From positions 12,765-18,970 of the forward strand of contig DHFP01000228.1 in assembly GCA_002402315.1 (NCBI GenBank): DNA of 6,206 nt. The letters run 5' to 3'. Within the stretch, counting starts at the first letter, position 1; each line of letters starts with the position of its first letter. This DNA is from Clostridiales bacterium UBA4821 (GTDB lineage Bacteria; Bacillota; Clostridia; Acetivibrionales; UBA4821). Position numbers and translations under genes: made by a program. The notes below the pieces were generated by a model. The model did no database searches. It was not told the DNA's origin and saw nothing but the letters and a program-made list of their open reading frames with translations. Of the stretch, positions 1 through 6,145 are shown piece after piece.

Positions 1-24
1 GTTCACCCTTGTTTATTCTATTTT

Positions 25-579
25 TTACTGTTCCATCTGCCTTCCTAAAAAACCGGCCGCTGATTGTGCCAGCTTTGCTTCCAAGTCTCCCATCTGGGCG
101 TTAGGATCTGTAGAAAGGAAAATTACTGTTCCGATTGGGTCACCTTCTGCAATAATTGGTGAAATTACTTGGGAAGAATATTTTCTCTCTCCGGTATCAT
201 CTGCAATTATTGGAACATATCTGTCCTCGTTTGCCTTAACTATTATAGTATTTTTTTCTTCCATGACCCTTTCTAGTTCTTTACTCAGGTGCTTCTCAAG
301 AAATTCTTTCTTTGAAGCGCCTGATACTGCAATTACTGTGTCTTTATCAGTAATACAAGTTATGTGTCCGCTTGTCTTGTAAAGAGATTCCGCATACTGT
401 AGTGCAAAGTCACCTAATTCACCTATAGGAGAGTATTTCTTGAGGATAACTTCACCTTCTTTATCGGTAAATATTTCTAAGGGATCACCCTCTCTAATTC
501 TTAAAGTTTTACGTATCTCTTTTGGGATAACTACTCTTCCAAGGTCATCTATTCTTCGAACGATTCCTGTTGCCTTCAC
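25..579 (-). CDS. spoVT: Stage V sporulation protein T, AbrB-family transcriptional regulator
   Basis: This is a DNA-binding transcription factor of the SpoVT/AbrB family, which in Bacillus subtilis acts in the forespore to adjust sigma-G-dependent genes and spore coat and germination properties. The 184-residue product has the usual SpoVT length (about 178-184). Residues 1-50 form the swapped-hairpin AbrB domain, with the hallmark stretch RRIDDLGRVVIPKEIRKTL at 8-26. Residues from about 56 to 182 form the C-terminal GAF-like ligand-sensing domain that separates SpoVT from the short paralogues AbrB and Abh. The start is GTG at 577-579, preceded after 7 nt by a strong Shine-Dalgarno site, AAGGGAGGA (587-595). 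The gene follows a terminator, so it is probably transcribed separately from the upstream genes. Its position downstream of mfd matches the Bacillus order, apart from the PPIase gene in between. Identification is near certain; regulation by sigma-G is inferred from the family. Confidence 0.97.
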   Translation of the reverse strand: MKATGIVRRIDDLGRVVIPKEIRKTLRIREGDPLEIFTDKEGEVILKKYSPIGELGDFALQYAESLYKTSGHITCITDKDTVIAVSGASKKEFLEKHLSKELERVMEEKNTIIVKANEDRYVPIIADDTGERKYSSQVISPIIAEGDPIGTVIFLSTDPNAQMGDLEAKLAQSAAGFLGRQMEQ

Positions 580-601
580 TTTATCTTCCTCCCTTGTTAT
601 G

Positions 602-620
602 ATAATTTTTCTGAAATTAT
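602..620. promoter_or_regulatory. AT-rich palindrome in the spoVT leader (possible operator)
   Basis: A perfect 7-bp inverted repeat, ATAATTT / AAATTAT, is separated by 5 nt. It lies between the candidate -10 element and the Shine-Dalgarno site of spoVT, touching the -10. SpoVT is known to repress its own gene in B. subtilis, and AbrB-type proteins favour flexible AT-rich DNA, so an autoregulatory operator is conceivable. Short palindromes are frequent in AT-rich DNA, so this remains a weak call. Confidence 0.25.
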
Positions 621-648
621 TATTTTATTTTTATTGGCGTTTTATACA
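618..648 (-). promoter_or_regulatory. Candidate sigma-G-like promoter of spoVT
   Basis: Reading on the minus strand, TGTATA (643-648) and AATAATA (618-624) are separated by 18 bp. This resembles the sigma-G pattern of TGMATA and CATACTA, with one mismatch in the first element and two in the second. Transcription would start near 610, leaving a leader of about 30 nt before the GTG start. A sigma-A reading (TTGTTC, 16 bp, TATAAA) overlaps the region but is a poor match at -35. The call rests on the spoVT context as much as on the sequence. Confidence 0.35.
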
Positions 649-678
649 TACAAAGGGAAATAGAACAAAGTTTCTACA

Positions 679-719
679 AAGAAAAGAAGGCGGTAACTTC
701 ATATTCGCCTTCTTTTCTT
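679..719 (-). terminator. Rho-independent terminator after the PPIase gene
   Basis: A perfect 14-bp inverted repeat (arms 679-692 and 706-719) encloses a 13-nt loop, starting 28 nt past the PPIase stop codon. On the minus strand the 3' arm ends in TTCTTTTCTT followed by TG, a U-rich though interrupted tail. On the plus strand the hairpin is followed by GAATTTTT, so it could also stop transcription in the other direction. It separates the PPIase gene, and probably the whole pth–mfd–PPIase unit, from spoVT. Confidence 0.85.
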
Positions 720-747
720 GAATTTTTAAACATATTTACTATAAGAT

Positions 748-1785
748 TTATATTTCATTAATATTAATAGAATTTAAGAGTTCCTCATTTTTTTCTAATT
801 TTGATTCCTGCCTCCACTTATTTATAGAATCCTCAAAAGTTTTATTACGCTTTTCTTCTGTTTTAATATCCTTGTATGCTATCTTCATTCTTGCCAGCTC
901 CTGCTCGTTGGGCTCAATAATGGAATCCAGTTTTATTATATGGTAGCCAAATCTAGTCTTTACCGGTCGGCTAATATCTCCGATTTTAAGGCTTACTGCT
1001 GTATCTTCAAATTCTTGTACAGCTTCACCTTTATAAAACTCAAACTTACCTCCAATATCTTTACTGCCCGGGTCTTGTGAGTATTCCTTGGCAAGCTTGG
1101 AGAAATCTTCACCAGCCTTTGCCTTTTGGTAAACTTGTTCTGCAAGCTGTAAAATCTGCTCTTGCTTATCTTTGGGCAGGTCCTTATCACTCTCATCCCT
1201 GGTTGAAAAAAGTATGTGTCTAACACTATACCGTTTAAATAAATCCGGGGTCCGGTTAAAGAAGTCATCAAGCTCCTTTTGTAGCAAGTTAACGTCCCTG
1301 GTAATATGATTATACAACTTGAGCTGCAAAGCTGTGTTTCTTACGATGACTTTTATTTGCTTATCATCTATACCCATTTTTTTTATTTCATCAAGAAACC
1401 CTTGGGCCTTGAATTTTTCCTCAACTAAACTTTCATCATCAGCCGTGATTTTAATTCCAAGTTCTTTTGCCTTCTGGTCCATTACCTTTAAATTGATTAC
1501 TGAATCCAATGCTTCTTGCCGTGCAAATACAACCGGGTCGGAACCGTCTACAGGGCCAGCCCAAAATTCTTTTATTTCTTCCGATTTAGCAACACCCGCC
1601 AATCTTTCCTTCTCTTTCTTTACAATCTTCATATATACTTTAAATTCATCAAGTGGTACTCCTTGACCATTAACCTTTACAACATATTGATCTGATTTAC
1701 CGGTATTCATGTTTACTATTAGTGCAATTGCCAATACCAGCCCTAAAAAAATCACACTTGAGTAAAGATAGACCTTATGGGTCAA
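748..1785 (-). CDS. Membrane-anchored PpiC/parvulin-type peptidyl-prolyl cis-trans isomerase (SurA/PrsA-like)
   Basis: This is a probable extracytoplasmic foldase that isomerises Xaa-Pro bonds in proteins crossing the membrane. With the TTG start the product has 345 residues. Residues 7-26 are a hydrophobic segment (LYSSVIFLGLVLAIALIVNM) acting as an uncleaved signal anchor or signal peptide. No lipobox cysteine follows it, unlike classical PrsA lipoproteins. Residues from about 31 to 171 are a helical SurA-N-like chaperone region. Residues from about 185 to 289 are the parvulin domain, starting at VRHILF and ending at FGYHIIKLDSI, with the family pattern GGKFEFYKGEAVQEFE in between. A charged helical tail follows. 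An in-frame ATG at 1810-1812 would add nine residues, but it has no Shine-Dalgarno site. The TTG at 1783-1785 lies 8 nt after AAAGGGGGG and puts MTHK directly before the membrane segment. The gene begins 45 nt after mfd and ends before a terminator. The fold is certain; the substrate is unknown. Confidence 0.9.
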   Translation of the reverse strand: MTHKVYLYSSVIFLGLVLAIALIVNMNTGKSDQYVVKVNGQGVPLDEFKVYMKIVKKEKERLAGVAKSEEIKEFWAGPVDGSDPVVFARQEALDSVINLKVMDQKAKELGIKITADDESLVEEKFKAQGFLDEIKKMGIDDKQIKVIVRNTALQLKLYNHITRDVNLLQKELDDFFNRTPDLFKRYSVRHILFSTRDESDKDLPKDKQEQILQLAEQVYQKAKAGEDFSKLAKEYSQDPGSKDIGGKFEFYKGEAVQEFEDTAVSLKIGDISRPVKTRFGYHIIKLDSIIEPNEQELARMKIAYKDIKTEEKRNKTFEDSINKWRQESKLEKNEELLNSININEI

Positions 1786-1793
1786 GTCACAGT

Positions 1794-1802
1794 CCCCCCT
1801 TT
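1794..1802 (-). promoter_or_regulatory. Ribosome binding site that decides the PPIase start
   Basis: AAAGGGGGG on the minus strand ends 8 nt before a TTG codon (1783-1785), a good Shine-Dalgarno distance. It lies inside the longer reading frame that begins with ATG at 1812, and no comparable purine tract precedes that ATG. A GTG between the two is out of frame and stops after two codons. This favours TTG as the real start. Confidence 0.6.
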
Positions 1803-1819
1803 CGTATGCCATTAGGATT

Positions 1820-1848
1820 ATTATAGCCTATTACTGCTCCATCTGCAA
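1820..1848 (-). promoter_or_regulatory. Candidate internal sigma-A promoter for the PPIase gene
   Basis: On the minus strand TTGCAG (1843-1848) is followed after exactly 17 bp by a perfect TATAAT (1820-1825). The -35 keeps only the TTG of the consensus. The element straddles the last codons of mfd. Transcription would begin near 1813, almost on the upstream ATG, so that ATG would have essentially no leader while the TTG start would have a normal one. A perfect -10 can arise by chance in AT-rich DNA. Confidence 0.35.
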
Positions 1849-4800
1849 TTTTTTGAGACCTTGTAATAAATTCTTAATATTTAATAATTTATTTGGTTCC
1901 TTACTTCCTGATTTATATGTAATATATGGAGGATTGCTTGCCGTAAACAATATTTGCCCTCTGTATTGGCCAATCAGCTTTCCCAATACCTCAATCTTTA
2001 ACGAATTTTCAGTAAACTGTATAATAACCGCCCCTGTCTTGTCAGAAATAGAATTTATTCCGAGACTTTTCGCCAATATCTTAATCCTGGTAATTTCAAG
2101 AAGATTATATACCTCTTTAGGAATATCTCCATACCTGTCAATAAGCTCATCTTCGATTTCTTCTATGTCCCTGTCATCCTGAGCCGATGCAATTTTTTTA
2201 TACATATCTATCTTATGATTCTCGTTTTTTATATAATCATCGCTTATATATGCACTAACACTAAGTTCGATTTGAGCATTTATATCCTCCCTGATTTCTT
2301 CACCTTTCAATTCCTTCGCCGCCTCTTCCAATAACCTACAATAGGTATCATATCCTACTGCTTCCATGTGTCCATGCTGCTCCGCTCCTATTAAATTACC
2401 TGCTCCTCTGATCTCAAGGTCTCTCATTGCTATCTTGAATCCTGATCCGAATTCAGTGAAGTCCCGTATTGCTTTTAGCCTCTTTTCCGCTTCTTCAGTT
2501 AGGATCTTGTCTTTTCTGTAAGTTACGTAAGCATATGCCAGCCTGTTTGAGCGTCCTACCCTTCCTCTAAGTTGATAGAGTTGTGATAGGCCCATCTTAT
2601 CGGCATCTTCCATAATAATGGTATTAACATTGGGTATATCCAACCCCGACTCAATTATGGTAGTACACACCAAAACATTCCATTTACCTTCAATAAAACC
2701 AAACATCATATCTTCCAATTGCTTCTCATCCATCTGTCCATGAGCAACAACAATAGAAGCTTGCGGAACCAATGCCTGGACTTCAGCAGCAACTTTATAT
2801 ATGGATTTTACTCTATTTGAAAGGTAAAATACCTGTCCTTTGCGATTTATCTCCCTTATGATTGCATCTTTTATGACTTCCCTATTATACTCCATAACAA
2901 AGGTTTGCACCGGACGCCTATCTTCAGGCGGGTCATAAATAACACTCATGTCCCTTATGCCAACCATAGCCGTATGAAGAGTCCTGGGTATAGGAGTTGC
3001 AGTAAGGGTTAGAACATCTACGTTTGACTTTAAAGCCTTTAGCTTCTCCTTATGCGCAACACCAAATCTTTGCTCTTCATCTATTATAAGAAGGCCAATA
3101 TCCTTAAATTGGATATCCTTTTGAATTATACGGTGTGTACCTATAAGTATATCTATTGCTCCCGCCTTCAAATCTTTAAGAATTTTTTTTTGCTGAGCCA
3201 TGGTCCTAAATCTGCTTAGCATTTCAACCTTTATCGGAAAGTCCCTCATCCTTAGCTTAAAGGTATTGTAATGCTGTTGAGCAAGAATGGTAGTAGGAAC
3301 CAGATAAGCTGTTTGCTTGCCATCCATTGTAGATTTGAAAGCAGCTCTTATAGCCACCTCAGTCTTTCCAAACCCTACATCACCGCAAAGCAACCTGTCC
3401 ATAGGTTTTTCATTTTCCATATCGTATTTGACCTCTTCAATACACCTTAACTGGTCTTCAGTTTCCTGATAGGGAAACTGCTCCTCAAACTGCTTTTGCC
3501 ATACGGTATCTTGTGAAAATACAAATCCCCTGTTTGCTTCTCTCTGTGCATATATAGCCAGCAGTTCTCCTGCAATATTCATTAATGATTCCCTTACTCT
3601 TTTCTTAGTTTTAGCCCAATCCGTACCTCCAAACTTATTTATCTTAGGAGCCTTCCCTTCCGCTCCAATATACTTTTGAATTAATTCAAGCTGGGTAGTA
3701 GGTATATAAAGCATATCATTGTTCAAGTACTTTATTTTAAGGTAGTCTCTGGTAACCCCCTCTACCGCCAGCTTTTCTATACCAATATACTGTCCGATGC
3801 CATGTGCCTGATGTACAGCATAATCCCCGGTATTCAAATCGGTAAACTCGATAATGTCCTTTCTTCTGACAGCTTTTTTAGGTTTTTTATCTTCACCAAA
3901 AAGGTTTTTATCACTTATAACAACAAACCTTATTGAAGGGTATTCAAAACTGCCGGATAATTCACCGTGTGTAACAATAATCTGCTTGGGTTTTATATCT
4001 AAGTCATCTATCGAATCATAATATGTGCTCTCAAGTTCCATATCTTGAAATTCCTGATTAATACGCTGGGAAGTTGTTTTGTTGCCTGCCATTAATACTA
4101 TCTTATAATTATCTTTCTTCCACTTCTTGATTCCCTGGAGTAATTGCTCAAAGTTAAGGAAATTTCCCAACTCTCTCCCATTAAAGTCAAAGGTACTGAC
4201 ATACTCAAACTTTTCTGTTAGGTTAAGGGTGGCTAAGCTTATCAGTCTCTTTGCCAGCAGGAGTCCTATTACACTGTTGGAATCCAGTATAGCATCAAAA
4301 CTACTGGGAAGAATTACTCCCTTTTCCAAAAGCGATTTATACATCTCAGAAAATTCTTCATAAGCTGTATCTAACTTCTGACATGATTTTTGACGTTCAT
4401 CCAGAAACACTATACAATTGCCAGGAAAGAAATCCAGAAAAGTTGCCCATCTTTCATTGAACTCACTAAAATATCTGTCCATGTTACTCAGATTCCCTGA
4501 TTCCTTTAACTTTTCAATATCCTCTGCAATGGTTTGTTTAAGATTTTTTACCCTTTCCTTGTCCGACTTGCTTGATTCTATTGCCGCTTGAAGTTCTGTG
4601 CCTATCCGCTCAATTATTTTCTCAATATCCTGTGGATCAATAATTGATTCGGTAACAGGAAAAACCGATACACTCTCAACCATTTCAACTGACCTTTGCG
4701 TAGTAACATCAAACTTCCTGATTGAATCAATGCTGTCGCCGAACATTTCCATACGATAAGCATGTTGGTCGGAAAAAGAATAGAAATCTATTATTCCTCC

Positions 4801-5328
4801 CCGTACAGCAAACTGCCCTCTTCCATCTACAGTATCGACCCTCTCATATCCCCCTATAACAAATTTACTTATAAGAAAGTCCATTTTTACTTCAGACCCC
4901 ATCTCCAGCAAAAACATTGCCTGCTTAAAAACATCAGCTGGAGGCAGCTTTTGCATTAAAGCATCAGCCGTTGTCACAACGATCATTTCTTTATTGTTTA
5001 ATATACTTTCCAAAACATTTAATCTTTTACTTGTGACATCTTTGCTCATGGCATCAATATCATAAAAAACCATCTCCTTGGCCGGAAAGTTCATTACTTT
5101 TCCAGGCAGGAAATGGCGTAGATCATCCCCAAGTTTCTGCGCCTCAAGTTCATTATGAGTTATTACTAAACTGGCCCTACCTGAAAATTTGAATAGGCTG
5201 AATATGGAATGTGCCTTTTGTGCGCCGGCCACACCCGCAATACCTATTGGAAAGTGATTTGCTTCTATATTTTTAATCAGACTGCTATACCCTGGCAGGT
5301 CCAGCAGGGGGTTGATAATTCCTTTCAC
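1831..5328 (-). CDS. mfd: Transcription-repair coupling factor Mfd
   Basis: Mfd is an ATP-dependent DNA translocase that binds RNA polymerase stalled at lesions, pushes it off the DNA and recruits UvrA for nucleotide excision repair. The 1165-residue length is typical and the gene looks intact. The N-terminal UvrB-like module (about 1-340) carries a degenerate Walker A (GVAGAQKA, 32-39), as expected for this family. The RNA-polymerase-interacting CarD-like domain begins near 497 (GDYAVHQAHGIGQY, 501-514). The RecG-like motor has Walker A GDVGFGKT (649-656), PTTILAQQH (678-686), GTH (730-732), DEEQ (750-753), TATPIPRTL (776-784) and RGRVGRS (921-927). The translocation motif region follows, with RGAGNLIGAEQHGH at 974-987. 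The C-terminal TRCF regulatory domain spans about 1015-1115. The start is GTG at 5326-5328, with the Shine-Dalgarno site GAGGGAG (5334-5340) 5 nt upstream and overlapping the pth stop. This suggests translational coupling to pth. Confidence 0.99.
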   Translation of the reverse strand: MKGIINPLLDLPGYSSLIKNIEANHFPIGIAGVAGAQKAHSIFSLFKFSGRASLVITHNELEAQKLGDDLRHFLPGKVMNFPAKEMVFYDIDAMSKDVTSKRLNVLESILNNKEMIVVTTADALMQKLPPADVFKQAMFLLEMGSEVKMDFLISKFVIGGYERVDTVDGRGQFAVRGGIIDFYSFSDQHAYRMEMFGDSIDSIRKFDVTTQRSVEMVESVSVFPVTESIIDPQDIEKIIERIGTELQAAIESSKSDKERVKNLKQTIAEDIEKLKESGNLSNMDRYFSEFNERWATFLDFFPGNCIVFLDERQKSCQKLDTAYEEFSEMYKSLLEKGVILPSSFDAILDSNSVIGLLLAKRLISLATLNLTEKFEYVSTFDFNGRELGNFLNFEQLLQGIKKWKKDNYKIVLMAGNKTTSQRINQEFQDMELESTYYDSIDDLDIKPKQIIVTHGELSGSFEYPSIRFVVISDKNLFGEDKKPKKAVRRKDIIEFTDLNTGDYAVHQAHGIGQYIGIEKLAVEGVTRDYLKIKYLNNDMLYIPTTQLELIQKYIGAEGKAPKINKFGGTDWAKTKKRVRESLMNIAGELLAIYAQREANRGFVFSQDTVWQKQFEEQFPYQETEDQLRCIEEVKYDMENEKPMDRLLCGDVGFGKTEVAIRAAFKSTMDGKQTAYLVPTTILAQQHYNTFKLRMRDFPIKVEMLSRFRTMAQQKKILKDLKAGAIDILIGTHRIIQKDIQFKDIGLLIIDEEQRFGVAHKEKLKALKSNVDVLTLTATPIPRTLHTAMVGIRDMSVIYDPPEDRRPVQTFVMEYNREVIKDAIIREINRKGQVFYLSNRVKSIYKVAAEVQALVPQASIVVAHGQMDEKQLEDMMFGFIEGKWNVLVCTTIIESGLDIPNVNTIIMEDADKMGLSQLYQLRGRVGRSNRLAYAYVTYRKDKILTEEAEKRLKAIRDFTEFGSGFKIAMRDLEIRGAGNLIGAEQHGHMEAVGYDTYCRLLEEAAKELKGEEIREDINAQIELSVSAYISDDYIKNENHKIDMYKKIASAQDDRDIEEIEDELIDRYGDIPKEVYNLLEITRIKILAKSLGINSISDKTGAVIIQFTENSLKIEVLGKLIGQYRGQILFTASNPPYITYKSGSKEPNKLLNIKNLLQGLKKLQMEQ

Positions 5329-5338
5329 CTATGCTCCC

Positions 5339-5902
5339 TCATCCATTAAATCTATTCATGGCAGCGCCAATACCTTCTTGAATTATAACCTTCACTGCTT
5401 CAGCAGCATTCTTTAGACTTGACTCTATCTCCGGCCTTTCATCCGGCAGAAACCTGCTCAGTACATAATCTGCAATTTCAAACTCTTTTATAGGAGGTTT
5501 TCCAATACCTATCCTTACACGTGGAAAATCCTCAGTCTGTATGTGTTGAATTACAGACCTCATACCATTATGGGTTCCTGCTCTTCCTCTTGTCCTTATC
5601 CTCAGCTTGCCAACCGGTAAATCAATATCATCATATATTATTATTAGATTCGTTAAAGGTATTTTATGCCAGTTAATTGCTTGAATGACACTCTCTCCGC
5701 TTAAATTCATATAAGTGTCGGGCTTTATCAAAACAACCCTGTCACCATGTACACTGCCCTCTCCAAGCAGAGCCTTAAACTTCTTCTTTGATACATCTAT
5801 GTTTAATTGGTCTGCTAATATGTCAATAACCTTAAATCCAACATTATGCCTTGTATCTTCATATTTACCACCCGGGTTTCCCAACCCTACGATTATATAC
5901 AC
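5339..5902 (-). CDS. pth: Peptidyl-tRNA hydrolase
   Basis: This cytoplasmic esterase cleaves the bond between peptide and tRNA in peptidyl-tRNAs that fall off the ribosome, and so recycles the tRNA. The 187-residue product has standard bacterial Pth length. Catalytic and substrate-binding residues can be placed by comparison with E. coli Pth: N9 in GLGNPG, the catalytic H19 in TRHNVGF, N66 in YMNLSG, D91 in IIYDDIDLPVG, and N112 in THNGMRS. The typical RVRIGIGKP stretch is at 128-136. The start is GTG at 5900-5902, with an excellent Shine-Dalgarno site AAGGAGGT (5908-5915) 5 nt upstream. The stop lies 10 nt before mfd. In B. subtilis the same gene is called spoVC and lies in the same neighbourhood, with the small gene fin between it and mfd; fin is absent here. 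No terminator is visible between the tRNA gene and pth, so the tRNA promoter may also serve pth. Confidence 0.98.
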   Translation of the reverse strand: MYIIVGLGNPGGKYEDTRHNVGFKVIDILADQLNIDVSKKKFKALLGEGSVHGDRVVLIKPDTYMNLSGESVIQAINWHKIPLTNLIIIYDDIDLPVGKLRIRTRGRAGTHNGMRSVIQHIQTEDFPRVRIGIGKPPIKEFEIADYVLSRFLPDERPEIESSLKNAAEAVKVIIQEGIGAAMNRFNG

Positions 5903-5934
5903 TTGAAACCTCCTTACCAGAAGCTAGACTTCAT

Positions 5935-5949
5935 GAGCTACTTTAGCTC
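5935..5949 (-). other. Small hairpin in the tRNA–pth spacer
   Basis: A perfect 6-bp inverted repeat, GAGCTA / TAGCTC, surrounds a 3-nt loop. On the minus strand it is followed by ATGAAGTC rather than a run of T, so it is not a convincing intrinsic terminator. It could be an RNA processing or stabilising element between the tRNA 3' end and the pth ribosome binding site. No function can be assigned. Confidence 0.35.
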
Positions 5950-5982
5950 TAACATCTAACTTCCAACCTCTAACCTCTAAAT
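5948..5982. repeat. Five tandem heptamers directly 3' of tRNA-Arg
   Basis: Five consecutive 7-bp units fill the space starting at the base after the encoded CCA. Read on the minus strand the units are ATTTAGA, GGTTAGA, GGTTGGA, AGTTAGA and TGTTAGA, giving a consensus close to RGTTAGA. Each unit differs from this by at most two bases. They resemble the short tandemly repeated heptamers (STRR type) known from intergenic DNA of some bacteria. They are not part of any gene and do not form a terminator. Confidence 0.75.
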
Positions 5983-6057
5983 TGGTATCCCGGACAGGAA
6001 TCGAACCTGCATAAATGGATCCGGAGTCCATTACCTTATCCATTAGGCCACCGGGAC
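5983..6057 (-). tRNA. tRNA-Arg (anticodon CCG)
   Basis: The 75-nt gene folds into a complete cloverleaf on the minus strand. The acceptor stem pairs GTCCCGG with CCGGGAT, including a G1·U72 wobble. The D arm pairs GCCT with AGGT around AATGGATA. The anticodon arm is ATGGA / TCCAT around the loop CTCCGGA, with anticodon CCG. The variable loop has four bases, and the T arm is GCAGG / CCTGT around TTCGATT. The discriminator base is A and the CCA end is encoded. It decodes the arginine codon CGG, which is used for example at Arg176 of mfd and Arg178 of the PPIase in this window. A strong promoter lies upstream (6146-6173). Confidence 0.97.
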
Positions 6058-6066
6058 ATATCAAGG

Positions 6067-6118
6067 AATAATAAAACAATACAAAAAATAACTCTCTTTA
6101 AAATCGTGTTTTATTATT
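6067..6118 (-). repeat. 12-bp inverted repeat in the tRNA-Arg leader
   Basis: AATAATAAAACA (6067-6078) and its exact complement TGTTTTATTATT (6107-6118) flank a 28-nt loop. A G·U and a G-C pair can extend the stem by two (6066/6119 and 6065/6120). The whole element lies between the promoter and the tRNA, ending 9 nt before the tRNA 5' end. It has almost no GC and no adjoining T-run, so it is not a normal terminator. It may guide 5' processing of the precursor or may be chance in AT-rich DNA. Confidence 0.5.
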
Positions 6119-6145
6119 TCATCATTCCTAATCCTACATTATTGA

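Noticed and set aside
440..721. Plus-strand open frame of 93 codons antisense to the start of spoVT
   Set aside because: It overlaps the well-supported spoVT coding sequence, its end runs through the terminator hairpin, it resembles no known family and it has no ribosome site that I can see.
993..1271. Minus-strand frame of 92 codons inside the PPIase gene
   Set aside because: It lies in another frame entirely within a gene with clear parvulin homology, and its product shows no recognisable domain.
1319..1666. Plus-strand frame of 115 codons opposite the PPIase gene
   Set aside because: It is antisense to a well-supported coding region; the serine- and phenylalanine-rich product is typical of the complement of a lysine- and glutamate-rich gene.
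1853..2182. Plus-strand frame of 109 codons opposite the 3' end of mfd
   Set aside because: It is a shadow of the mfd C-terminal domain with no independent support.
4127..4959. Two plus-strand frames (78 and 65 codons) opposite the 5' half of mfd
   Set aside because: Both are short shadows without ribosome sites or recognisable products.
5715..5906. Plus-strand frame of 63 codons opposite the start of pth
   Set aside because: It is antisense to the conserved N-terminus of Pth and has no coding signals of its own.
5948..5982. CRISPR-like repeat array
   Set aside because: The units are 7 bp, directly adjoining and without spacers, so this is a simple tandem repeat.
5983..6057. tRNA-Arg as an attachment site of an integrated element
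   Set aside because: tRNA 3' ends are common integration targets, but there is no integrase gene, no second copy of the tRNA end and no foreign-looking gene in the window.
6058..6139. T-box or other riboswitch in the tRNA leader
   Set aside because: The leader is too short, lacks the T-box conserved sequence and precedes a tRNA gene rather than an aminoacyl-tRNA synthetase or metabolic gene.
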